In this document: piece after piece, positions 52,143-64,000 of the stretch
Layout of the letters: each line of letters opens with the position of its first letter
How positions within the stretch are numbered: the first letter of the stretch is position 1
Assembly: GCF_021155765.1 (NCBI RefSeq)
Contig: NC_060115.1
Coordinates: 8,722,493 to 8,786,492, forward strand
Length of the DNA: 64,000 bases
Source of the DNA: Diprion similis
Taxonomy: Eukaryota > Arthropoda > Insecta > Hymenoptera > Diprionidae
Direction: 5' to 3'
Notes under the pieces: model-generated
What the model was told of the DNA's origin: nothing
What the model saw: only the letters and a program-made list of their open reading frames with translations
The model's database searches: none
Translations under genes and position numbers: made by a program

Positions 52143-55100
52143 ATACTGCTTTTGAACACGCGTCTCAATGCTTCCTACTTCTCATCACCTTTGATGATGT
52201 AAGAAAAGCATTGGTTTCGATCGTACGTCACTTTTTCTAATATTTATATAATTAATAATCGACGAACGTTTACGTTTTGGAATATCTAGAATCCGAAAAA
52301 CAGATTTTTAGACAAATGTCGGAAAAAATGTAAAACTTGAAGGATTTTACAACGAAATGCGATATACATGAAAAACTGCTGCGTTCTCGGTTAATCTTAA
52401 CTTCCGGTTCTACCGGAAATAAATCTTATCTTCAATGTTTTACCGACAAACATATACTTCGTCCTCCTCGTTACTTTTGCTGTACGAACGATTATATTTT
52501 TCCCATTTTATACATTTATTTATTTATTTATTAATTTTTTTGAATTTATATTAGTTTCTTGGTTTTCACAGACATTTCTTTTCTCTCATTATTCATTCAG
52601 AACTTTATCACTCGACCTTTGTCGAGATCATCGTGGAAGTTTTTTTGGTCACTTAATATGGCGATGAAAAGTATCTAAAAAGAAAAAACAATTTTTTCAA
52701 AATAGCAGTTGTATTTTTCCTACGTGCAGTGAACTCTATTTCTATTCTAGTTTCTTTTCCACAAACTGTATATAAACCTGCAACCTAAACTACACAGTTG
52801 TTGATAATTATATCCTTAATCTGCAGTCCTGATACAACGTTCGAAGAACTCGACACAATATCCATTAAATATCCATTTCTCTCTATATCATTCAGTTGTC
52901 ATTTGGCTGACAATTTTCTCTGCTACTAATAAAAATAGCGAGAGAGAAAAGAAATCCATAAATAAAAATTACTTGTACTTTTTTAATTTGTGTAATGTTT
53001 ATTCCTCGATTTTTTTTTTCTTCTAGAACACAATTTATACAGGTTATGGAAAAGATTTTATAACTTCATCATATGCGGTTCGCTAGAATATTCTTGTTTC
53101 CTTTTTTTCCTTCGAACACTTGACAAATTGATAAGCTTGACGTGTGGTTATGACTGAAATCGCTTACTTTTTTTTTTTTTTTTTATTCTAGTCGATTATA
53201 TTCATCGGTTGAATGTCGTTTGAGAAAATGAAGATGAAAAAAAAAAAAAAGAAAAGAAAAGAAGTTTTTGCGTCCTGAAATTTATTGCGGGTTTTCGAAA
53301 TTCCAAAAAGAAATAAAATAAAATGGAATCAATCTCGAATATCTGGAACTGAAATAATATCTTTATTTCTAGCTTAAGATAAATAGAATTCAATCCTTGC
53401 GTGCGGCTTAATTGCTATGCAGAGGCCCTAGAATAAGAAATATCGCTAGAATGCCGCGGATAATCTCGCTTTCTATAATGGTTGTTTTTTTCTTGTTTTG
53501 TTTCACTAAGAATAGTTCTTGAAGGTCGACGACCGAAAGGATAAGGCGAACTTTAAGGGCTGGGTACACGTGACTTGGTTTTACGATGCTCGGAGAGCTA
53601 ATTGAGAGTATCACAGACCTGAGGGTGAATGGTTTTTCAGTTAAGAAAAAAGTTTTAAAAAAAGACTGAAAAATCTTCAGCAATGTTAGTCGTAATAAAC
53701 GCGAAAAAAACTTTCTCGCTATATGTCATAGAAATGAATCTAAAAAAATTCGAATAACACAAGCTAAGGTATCAACGATTTGAAAAAAAGGTTTTGTTGT
53801 TATAGAAACTTGAAAATAATTAAACTTCGGTGTTTCTTTTTAGCGATTTTTTAATCTTGTTTGATTCCTTTTGCTCGTTGATCGCAGATCATTCAAAATA
53901 GTCTAGAATGTAAAATAAATTTGATTTGAAACGATTTTTGATAACCTATAATGGTAAACAAAATTAATCCGCAAAACATCGGAATTTTGAACGTTTTAAG
54001 TCTGCACGAAATCTTTTCTACGATTTGAAATAATTTTCATTATCGGTTTTTCATCTTTATTCAAATTTCTCTTATAAAATTTATCATGAATTTCGAAATT
54101 CGCGACGACACTATCTACAGCGGCGCAATTTTATCTTGCCGAATTTTGCAATCCAATCGACTTTCTTCCGCTCTGTGTTATTTATCTCGTGAGTTTCGTT
54201 CCGCGTGCGTTTGGTTGATCAACGTCGCTCTGCTATCGACGAGGCGATTTGAAACGAGAGCTGACTCATAATTATAAACTCGGTCCCCCACACACACAGC
54301 CAAACATCTTTGGCATATAAATAGTACGATGTGTGTCTGTGTAGGTTCGTTTGTTATAAACAATACCGAATTGAATTTTACGCCGTTTATATGACGGGTT
54401 TGTTTCGGCCGTTGCTCACTCACAGAACGCGTCGCCGGTCGTTCGATTTGCGATTTAATGCCGCCGCACTGCTTGTTTGTTATTGCAAAGCCAAATGGCG
54501 CCGTATGGCGAAAATTATTGATCGCTATTTTTGACGCGGGTTTCTTTTCTTTCCTTTCTTTATTTATTTCTTTATTTCTTTTTTTCTTTCTTTTTTTTTC
54601 ACGCTGCAACAAACTAACAGAATTTATCCTTACTGGGAACAAATATTATTATCACTGACATTAAATTCGTTGAACAAGTTAATTCAACCGGATGACGATA
54701 AAACATTTTTGCAGACGTCGCGACGTCACGTTATCTGATACTTTCAAGATTTTTCTATAATATTTTTTCTTTATTCTATATTATTTAGTATTTCTGTGGG
54801 CAAATTTTACGCAAGGTTTCGGATAAACATTATTTAATGAATTTTTTATACGGTAATACGAAAAGGGGAATGAAAAATGGAACGAAAAAATATTATAATA
54901 TCGTCACGTGCGTGAGTTATTGGAATAAAAGAATTTTCAAACTGTGTTTCAAATTATTATAGTGGAAAATACCAGACTTGAATAATTAATAACTGACGCT
55001 AGTTTTTTATATTATATAATTATGTAGAAAAATTAACTTTAAGAATCGGAAAAATATTAATATTCACACAAATTGTTTATACAATACTGATTTCAGTCAT

Positions 55101-56711
55101 TTAACGAAAGTATAAAAGTATGGAACTGAATTTAGTAGATTATTGATTATTTATTGAATTTTACCGAACTAGAGATAAATTTTTATCAAGAAAAAAAAAA
55201 AAAAAAAAATATCGACTGATTTAACTTTATAAAATACACGTTTCATTGCAAAAAGTTTATTATAAAACAATTTACATCTTTCATCTCTGAAATTTATCGA
55301 AACATTATCAATTTTTAGTAATGTTACATAATATTCAAAGGAGAAGTAAATTTATTAACCAAATTTGTTTATCCCTGGTAATAATATAAACCGCGAAACG
55401 GGAGAGCAGGGACGGATCGTCTCGTCGCCCTGGGGCTTCCCTATCGCGAAATCATTCTCGATTCGTCCCTGCCGGCGGGGAACTTGATCGTCGTCGTAAC
55501 TGAAACGAAGATAATTGACACCAATGTAGCCCGACGTACTAGGTCAATATGCTCCTAGCCTTGCTCTGCGTGTCTATTAGTGGAACAGTCATGTTTCAAG
55601 TTTTTTTTCTTTTTCCTTTTTTTTTTCTTTTATTTTTCTATTCAACTGCAGGGTCAATCAATTCGGCGAGATTTCCATCTACATGATCTGTTCCACGTTT
55701 TATAATACGAATTGTAGGTTATTGTTGTATAATTGTTGTTAGGGAAATCTGAAAATTCGGGATTTGATTAATTGTCAGGGAAGTTAGAGTCTGTGGCTTG
55801 GAAATTTTTTTTTCTTCTTGTTCCTCGCTAGTTTACGAATTTTTGAAATATAGAAAAAAATTAATTTTCCTTAGGCAATTGACGGAGTTAAGGTTGAAGA
55901 GGATACAAGTAACGATAAATATCCTTTTTGGATGAATTTTAAGAATCGATAAATTGATGTCGAACATTTTGTTAAATTTATGGAAAATATGAAGGAGTAT
56001 TAAAAAACAGTTTATACTCTCAGATTGATATTACTATTATTATGTTGATAAATAATGGTTAATCCTGAAACGTGAAAGGATAATCGGATCGTTTTAATTT
56101 AGGATTGTAATATCTGAAATCTAATTTTCAACAAATTTGCATGAAAATAAGTAAATTTTTCTTAGTAAATTTCGGTTGGTATGAGTTTTCGAAAAATGTC
56201 TATTATTTTAGTCTGGAAAATCGAGAAATATCAGGTAATTTTAATATATTGTTTTGTATATTGTTAAGATGAGGAAAATTATTCGTACTTTGTTCTTTCG
56301 TAAAACTTTGATTTCCTTACTTCAAGTTTCAACACCAAATAATTCGGAATCAGGCGCTTTTGGAAATTCAACCCCTCTCCGCACTTTCGCACAGATTCGC
56401 AGATATTCGAAATCGATGAATCACTCTGTACAGTCTCAAGTTAAACACATGCTTACACGCACACACACGCACATACACCTATGTAGTCCGTATAATTGAT
56501 ACATAGAACTCGAACTACCTGATAAGGTCGGCCTTCGCCACCAATCACCGATTTTACGTCTATAATAACAGCGATTTATTGTCGTCGAGGTTCGAAAAGA
56601 GCTCTTTTACTCTACACACTTTTTTCTATCTGAATTTTATCCACGCGAACGTGTAATTGCGAACAATAGAATCGCGAGTCTCAATATATATGTTATATAT
56701 GTGTATATATG
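52143..56711. other. ATP10 intron, distal part with a CpG-rich island
   Basis: No coding exon recognised. The block 54090-54540 is CpG-rich compared with its surroundings and open on both strands. It contains AAATGGCGCC and ATGGCG motifs, similar to insect Pho/YY1-type sites. A G+C-rich hairpin lies at 55407-55471. Segments near 55740-55800 and 56200-56250 are weakly like MITE family A (TTGTCAGGGAAgTT; TCTGGAAAATcGaGAAATaTCAGG). Confidence 0.5.
55407..55471. repeat. G+C-rich hairpin with CAGGGACGGATCG arms
   Basis: CAGGGACGGATCG (55407-55419) pairs with CGATTCGTCCCTG (55459-55471), 12 of 13 positions complementary, around a 39-nt loop. The local base composition is much richer in G+C than the flanks. 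The arm resembles ends of some hAT-type elements (CAGGG-CGGATC), so it may be a collapsed foldback element; a structured RNA is the alternative. Confidence 0.6.
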
Positions 56712-56860
56712 GGGTATTCCACGCCAACTCGACCAGTGTTAAACCACGACAATCTGAAAAACATTTAATCTTTTTTTTTTTTACATTCTACTCGGTAAAA
56801 AACGTGACCTGAATTTTTTTGTTTGAAATTTTTTCCATTAAAACGATTATTTTGTGTAAA
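56712..56860 (+). mobile_element. Fragment of the GGGYATTCCRYGCCAA element family
   Basis: Begins GGGTATTCCACGCCAACTCG, matching the ends of the element at 38085-38523. The following CCAGTGTTAAACCACGA and TACATTCTACTCGGTAA blocks match 32545-32612 (CAGTGTTAAAACCCCGA and CACATTCTATTCGGTAA). No matching right end was found nearby, so the end point is approximate. Confidence 0.55.
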
Positions 56861-59800
56861 TACATATTTGAAGTAGATTGCGAAATTTTTCTCTATCTTT
56901 TTTATCATATAATTCGGAATTTGAAAATTTTTAAACACTCTATTATCTTTACTAAGTAGAGTGGCGCATCATTGACACTTATTTGACGCTTACGATTTGA
57001 TTCTGTGTTAATTTTGGGTTTAAAAAGGGCCGGAATACAGAAAGACAAAATATAGAAAGATGAAATCGTAAAATGGCGAAATCTAGAATCTGTATGCTGT
57101 TCTGTATCGTTGATAGAAATTCTGACTATTCTATATTTTGACATATCGATTTTTCCGCTACTTCACACTTTGACTTTCTACATTTTATATAGTATGAAAT
57201 AAAATTTTTGCTTTATTAAAAATTCGATGTCGTTGCTCTTCTAACTTTTCATCTTTCTATATTTTCTCTCCTCCCAACTATAACGCATCAGGTTACTTTA
57301 CGACTTGAAGAGTTTCAGAGAATCGATAACACAAGGTTTTTAACATGGTATTATAATCGTCTAGCTCTACGTGATCGTAGACTAAACTCCCGATGTTTCC
57401 GACGCCGCGCCGCGTCATCTTTCAAAGTTTACTTTACAGGCATGAATTCGTCGATCTTGAGCAACGTTCTTCCACGAATTTAATTAACGAGTCCATATCG
57501 GGTTTTGAAATGTGAACGAAAATCAACAACGACAACAATAACAATAACAATAATTACTAACAATATCGACATTTTCATATCTTGCTACTTTGTTGCGTTT
57601 ATCAACAGTTTATCAACATCGCTTTACGATATAATAATATATCACACTTTGCGACTTGTAGTGTTTCGATGACGTTCAAGGCGTAGGTATAATATATGCT
57701 ATGCTTGGTAACATCTATTAACCTACACAACCATCTTCCATTCCGATATGCCGCAACAACGTCGTGATCAGAGAGTGCAAACTATAACTATAACAATATC
57801 CATGATAATTTGCAAGGCTGATTATATCACGCTAGTTTAAAACGGGTTTATATATATATAGTACAGTTTTATCATCCAAACGGAAACGTACGCAGATACT
57901 CATACATATACGTCATTTTACAATAATCAGATAATTGTCCAGAAATATTTTCCAATAGGTCTTTCGAATCTTTTTTCAGCGATTATACGAGAAATTGTTC
58001 TCATTCGTTATAACATATCAGAGATGAACGAAGATTTTATCTTGGTCAGGAAAAGTTAGGGAGTCTGTCAATTGGTCAGGGAAAATGAACGGCGGTCCGG
58101 CGGAAGGAGAAAAAACTGAGCTTCTTCCACGAGAAATGAAAATTCGAAAGAATCACCCGCCAGAAATTTTAATCAGTAAAAATCGCGTTGAGAAACAAAG
58201 TGCTTTTCGGTCGAAACATTTTCTACTATAGACGAGATACATTTTTCAAAATTCCGTAAAAGAAACGTCGCTTCCCGGGTTCTTGCCGCTTCGGTCTGCG
58301 CTCTGCACCACCACCCATAAATAAAGATATTGTAAACGGAGTGAACAAGATGCTTGGGTCAAGCGTGAGTGGAAAGGATGTCCTAGTCTCAACGAAAGAT
58401 ATTCTATCTACGTAACAAGCACCTTTCTATACGGATATAAATATTATATTCAAGTTTTCGTAAAACGATTTAGTCCTGATGTTCCCTCTAAACGTTTCTG
58501 TGACAAAATAATTTTACAACTATTGTATATAAACAACTTTCCGTCGACGTTTAATAGATTCTTGCCATATTTTAAAATACCGATAAATTCCTAGCTTCAT
58601 CAATTAGTTACTCTTATCGGCACTGTTACTTATCATTTTCATCAGGATAGGAATCTGAATTTGTTCAGGAAAAATCAAGGAAATTCTTTCGACTGTTTTC
58701 CGTGGCCACCGTGTCTAATCATTACACACATACGTAGGTCTCACTAACAGAGCTTGCAGTACATTAGGTAGTATGTATGTAAAATATACGTACTACAAAA
58801 CGAATTCATACGATAATTTACTCTGTATTATATGTATATATCCAGTTACGCGAGACTCACTCTCCTCCCGCATAAAGCAGGCACTAATCACTGTACGGGT
58901 CGCTGCACTCCTTCTCGGACCTTATAACTTATCACACACCCCTGCACTCGGTACAGTCTCTGCCATCCACATATGCATGCACGATCATGCTGGTGGTCCG
59001 AAACTCGAGTCTCTATTTGTCAGTCAATGCGTCCATAGTATGTAGTCCTCGATACTTTCGTGCCCTGCAGGATACACACACGCAAACAAAACACACGCCT
59101 TTCATCCATCGACCATCATCTGGGTTATGGATCCATATCAGTTTCAGCTTGTGCGAGGCGTGTGTGTAGTAGCAGGGCGTTTCATTCATGGAAAAATAAG
59201 GATCGAATTGAATAGAGAATTCGATATTTTCAACCTCCGACGTTGCTTTTCGTCGTTGTTTTTTTCATCCGGTGAAATTTTTATCCAGAAGCTATGCATT
59301 CGTCGAGTACTTATCGATGATGATTACATGTTAGAACGCCGTCCCTACGAAATATAGGTTGGTATGGTGTTTTAAAAGTCGTCATGCTGATTGCGATCGA
59401 TCGATCGATCGTCGTGTCTCTTGGGAACGAGTGTGTAAATGCATGGAATCGATGCAATACCACCTCGGCTATCGTGCCACGTTCTCGATTCACAATCCAA
59501 CGCTGATGACATCGGCGTCACGCTGCTGGCATTGACCACGAACTGTTCGTTCCTACGTTTGTACAGTCTACATATACGTATATAGTATATTGTATATAGC
59601 TTGATTTTCTCATCACGTGTATAATATCTATAATACAAGCGTTTGAAGTAAACGAGGGTAAAAAATTATCTCCAACGAATCATTTACTCAAATTGCATGA
59701 CTGACTTTGTTCTTTCAATCGTCGCAATTTTATTTTATCATTATCGTTCAAAGATCGATGGTCACATCTTGCGTGCGTGATGGAAAATGGAAAAATTTTT

Positions 59801-62800
59801 CAAAAAGGTTAGCCACTTTGACGCATTGATGAAATTTAAAGACTTGGTGTTTGAAAAGCTTGACTTTTTCTCTTCACGACAAATAAACAACGAATCGCTG
59901 TAATACGTGACGCAAGTTTAGGCTTCTCAAACTCACTTTGGCTTATTGATATAGTCTGCGGTATACCTAATTGGTGGATAGTTTGTATATAATACATACA
60001 TATATATATATATACTTATATTATGTATATATATATATATATATACAAACACACGCGCCCGTGAATTAATGGCCATTATTGTGCACAATGACTCGGCTGT
60101 TCTAATATTTAAAGTCAATCTTTGACAATATTCTGATATATATAATATGTAGTTAGTTTCCAAGTATATAAAATCGTACAAGTCGTTTTTTTTATCTGTG
60201 ATTCCTTTCAGTATAATCAAACGAATTAACGAGTCTAACCAGGAAATGATCTGAATTTTTCATATTTCCTTATCTCAAATTGTTTCTTACGTGTGTATAT
60301 ATATATATATGTGTATGTATATACACACACACGCATCTTCAAGTAGCTTCATCAGCGCAAACTGTAAGATCTCGTTGCTGTTGCAGTACGTGCACCGAGA
60401 ATTTCGAGGCGCTGCAATATCAATTGGCTTTGCATTGCATGCGGTCAGCAATTTAACAACACGCTTTGTTGCGTCTTGCGTTATACGTAGGTAATATTAT
60501 TTTTAAGGTTACATCCTCTTTTTCTTGAATAATAGTTTTATAATATATATAGTATATCGGAGTTGTTAGATAATATCGTTTTAAATTAGCGTTGGAAATT
60601 TTTTTTTTTTCACCTCTTCGTATTCTAATTAAGTAAATCATTATATTCTCATAATGATTTATCAACGCTGTTCCATCGTCTCTTTCTTTATACATATATG
60701 TATATTATGATAAAATTGCTAAACTGAATGTCGATATTTTTCTCAACCCTCGTCAAAATACTCGTCACATTGCCTGCAGTAGTCGACGTTGATTTTTATC
60801 TTTTACTTTCTTTCTTTCTTTCTTTCTTTGCTTTCGAAGTGTTGAATCGTTCTTCCAAATAATATATTTATATTTGTATTTTCCTATTTTCCTCTCGTGC
60901 AGGAAAAATTATTATCTTATAGTCGCGTTTCAGGCTCCTAAACTTACTCCGTGCAGCTTTTATTTTAATAATAATAACGATGTTTCGACGATCATTTTCA
61001 TCGATCGTCGATATTCGAATTATTTGACACTTGCAGGTTGCCAGAGAGGGATTCCTCGATACACGTTATAGGAATTAGACATGCATAGGTATATATACCT
61101 AATACTAACCAGCCTTGAACTCGATTGATTCGTGGTGAAACCGACTACAATCGTTTCTAACCATCGCTAACTAACGCAGTCTTGGGTATTGTAACGTATG
61201 TACATTGTATGTAACTATCCTACCTATATATTATATATACATACATATATATTTAACTATGTAACAACTTGACTTATGTACCTGAGAATTGAGTTACGTA
61301 ACGATTTATATTATATCCTACACATCTATACACACGTATTGGGTGGTTATTGAAGTGAAGAAATAATTGTTATACAAGCCCAATACCACTGTTCACGATT
61401 TCAGACAATATACTTCTATCACAGTGTATAAACATATATACATTTAGACACAGTTAGATATATATATAGTAGATACGTTTAGATTTTCTTTCCGTAGCTC
61501 GTTTATCGCTTTTTTTTTCCAATTGTTTCGTTAAATCGTTACAACGATTTTTTTGGCACTCTTAAATATATGCAGGGAGGAAGATAGATGCGTATACGTG
61601 ATAACTTTTTCTGAATTCGATTTCGTAGTGGAGATAAAGGCGTCTGCTGTACATCATAGTGAAGAAACTATCGCGTCATGATCGATACGGAAATAATTTG
61701 TTCGATCAACGGTACAGACATGATGCTATGTATGTATGGGTGGCTGGTGTACATTGGTATCTACATAGTTAATATCGTCTGTTTGTTCTTTGTACACAAA
61801 CGATACATTCCAATTTTTATTATTGCCATGATTATTATTGAGACTTTTACTTGTCATTAAATCATTGTACATACATGCAGGAAGTAATCTGTTTGATAAG
61901 ACTTTTTGTTTTCAATTCTTTACTTACGTTATGCAGGTACTATATCCATTCTGTGTAATTCGAACGCAATTTGCGAATGTACCAACTGTATCAGGGTATT
62001 ATGTTTAAATGAATATATATACCGCGTAATTTATTTATTAGCAATGAATTTACCGTACGAACAAGCAATTTTGTTCCATATTATTCACTAAGTCAGGTAC
62101 TTACGTACATAACGAAGATGCATTCGTTGGAATTGAATTGCGCAAAGCACGCGAATATATGATAATGACAAATTAGTTTAACCTTGATTCAATCCTATTT
62201 CACGATAATTTCACGCAAATATCTGAAACGATTGATGATCTGAAATTATTATTTTTTTCTATCTTTTTCTTTATATATATATATAAAAATGCACATCGAA
62301 TTTATCCGAAATCGAAATCAATACTTTTCGTGGTTAATCTTTTCAATTTATTTATTTATCAGATTACAGTACAAATATTGCATGTTTTTTTCTCATATCG
62401 TTTCTGTTCCCTGTTTTTAAGTCTGAAGAAAAATCTGATTACGCGGGTCGAAAAATCGTTGGACTAAGTCTGAAATTTTTTAGTTAATTTAGTAAAATTT
62501 GATTCTTTTGGTTTTTAATTATATTATTGGGAAAAAATTAAAAAATTGGTTCGCTAACTTTTGCAATTGCGGCACGTAATATGTACATATAATAGTATCG
62601 TTATTAATTTATACGTATGTACGTATGAACTACGTTAATAATTACAGCTGCGTAACTGTATACGTATAAATTAATAACAATGCATTAACGGTTCGACGGT
62701 GATTAAAAAAAATTCGAATCGGCATTGCCATTCTAGACGCATTGCTGATATTCTGTATAAATTATTCTTTCACTTCCTATTATACGCTATGAAAGTATAC

Positions 62801-64000
62801 GGTATATTATTTATAATCAGTAAATTTTTATAAACTCTGTGTAACGAAAGTGAGGAGAGAAAAAAAAAAAAAAAATACCGTTCAGGGCCGACCGAAATCT
62901 GAAAATTTCCTTTTACGCAACCTGCCGACTTGATCGGTATTTAAAAAAAAAGAAACTTTTGCGTTTTGAAGATCGTCTCGCTTCCAAGAAGACCGGAAGT
63001 CCGTGTATTTATAATTAGGTATAGAGATGTCTAATTTTTTTTTTTTTTTTTATATAGATATATATTTACCGTGCCGGTTTTAGTTGCTAATTTTTTCATC
63101 GTCTTTTTTTTTCTACCTAGACGCGTTTATGGAGTTTAGTACAATCCTATGAATGAGAGAACGGATTATATGTATATATAAAAATAGAATACATTCTTAG
63201 CTACACGTAATATTACTATATACCCAGACTTTCGATTTCTCTCATTCGAGCGATACTCATCGCTTCGAAATCGATTTAAATATAGATATTGCGCTAAGTC
63301 GAAGTGTTTATGATGATCGTCAGTGGTTGAGAATAAATGGATTCCCGCGATTTTTACTACGCTATCTATAATTGCACGTTTCACGCACTTCATCAGATGC
63401 AGTTCGTTCTAATCATTTCTCCGCGGCATCCAAATACATAGCTTTTTTGTTAATTGTCTGCATGACGTGAATAATTTCCCCTCAATCACGCTTTCATCTA
63501 GCACGTGATCTATATATATATATACATCAATTATCAATTAACAATAACAATGTTTAAAAGATTTTTGAGGACAAAACAATTATCCGATTAGTAAAATGAA
63601 ACAAAAAAAATAATACATGTATATATATATATATTAATTATATAGTTGTTTATCGAAGAATAAATTAACACATTTGCGGTGATTTTTTCCACAAATTCTT
63701 GCAACATCTACAGCAACGTTTTATTTTAATTTTTAAATAATGTGAGTGGAGGATAGTTTTTTGAAATTGTGAAAATATAATCCCTGCCAGTGAAGATTAG
63801 CGAACTTAGGAATAAAACTATAAGTTCTAAATAATAAATTTTGAGTGAGAAAAAAAGAAAATATATCGTACCAACAAGTGTTACAAATAATACTCTTGTA
63901 ATGTTAGAATATATATCGCAACATTTCCTCGACGTATGACAAACCGCAAGTCTCTTCAGTTTCTGCGCGTGTATTATAAAATGTATAACGTGTACGTACC
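56861..64000. other. ATP10 intron, far-distal part, to the window end
   Basis: No coding exon, tRNA or other RNA gene recognised. Holds weak old-repeat remnants at about 58030-58095 and 58640-58715 (GGTCAGGGAAAA and CAGGAAAAATCAAGGAAATTC stretches), a (GATC)n palindromic tract at 59394-59412, (TA)n tracts near 60000-60048 and 60296-60312, and (CTTT)n at about 60807-60828. Confidence 0.5.

Noticed and set aside
54178-54642. 154-codon minus-strand frame, Lys/Arg-rich at the start
   Set aside because: The basic start is a translation of a (TTTC)n-like tract, the rest has no recognisable domain, and the opposite strand is equally open. Kept only as a CpG-rich island.
59394-59412. (CGAT)n palindrome as a functional hairpin
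   Set aside because: A short tandem tetranucleotide is automatically self-complementary; nothing else supports a function.
31453-63640. Frames with Tyr-Ile-Tyr-Ile, poly-Phe or Ser-Leu repeats
   Set aside because: Direct translations of (TA)n, poly(T) and (TC)n microsatellites.

Overview
The window is nuclear DNA from an insect. The genes have short GT-AG introns, the intergenic and intronic DNA is A+T-rich and full of (TA)n, (AAC)n, (GA)n and homopolymer tracts, and the proteins read as insect orthologues (for example Skp1 with an [10 protein letters not shown] segment). CpG-rich exons in A+T-rich surroundings suggest a hymenopteran, perhaps sawfly- or wasp-like; that assignment is inference only. 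Nothing prokaryotic, plasmid-like or CRISPR-like is present.

Layout. (1) 1-6.3 kb: no gene recognised; two long G/C homopolymers and a perfect 11-bp hairpin. (2) 6.3-8.35 kb, + strand: Skp1, two coding exons and probably a non-coding leader exon. (3) 9.46-13.04 kb, + strand: a complete eight-exon AASDH (U26) gene whose joined frame is 1000 codons: adenylation domain, phosphopantetheine carrier domain, PQQ-type beta-propeller. (4) 14.27-17.66 kb, - strand: a complete five-exon Rab GDP-dissociation inhibitor (442 aa), converging tail-to-tail with AASDH. (5) 17.7-29.4 kb: GDI promoter, a candidate promoter/leader near 19.7 kb, then non-coding DNA with a diverged local duplication, a 117-bp foldback and a 622-bp hAT-like foldback MITE with a perfect 8-bp target duplication. 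(6) 29.4-31.35 kb, + strand: the first three recognised coding exons of a class V P4-ATPase (ATP10-type flippase), ending after transmembrane helix 2. (7) 31.35-64 kb: no further exon found. This is most simply one giant ATP10 intron running off the window, carrying three copies of a ~425-bp MITE family, another inverted-repeat element with relatives, many microsatellites, a G-quadruplex motif, paired CRE palindromes and small CpG-rich islands.

The four genes are housekeeping genes of unrelated pathways: ubiquitin ligase scaffold (Skp1), beta-alanine/acyl activation (AASDH), Rab recycling (GDI) and lipid flipping (ATP10). They are neighbours, not an operon. The most novel material is the set of non-autonomous transposon families, the two strong foldbacks, and the ATP10 N-terminal tail with four HxRxxS motifs and a long overlapping frame starting at an upstream ATG. 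I found no clear sign of a wholly new biological system.
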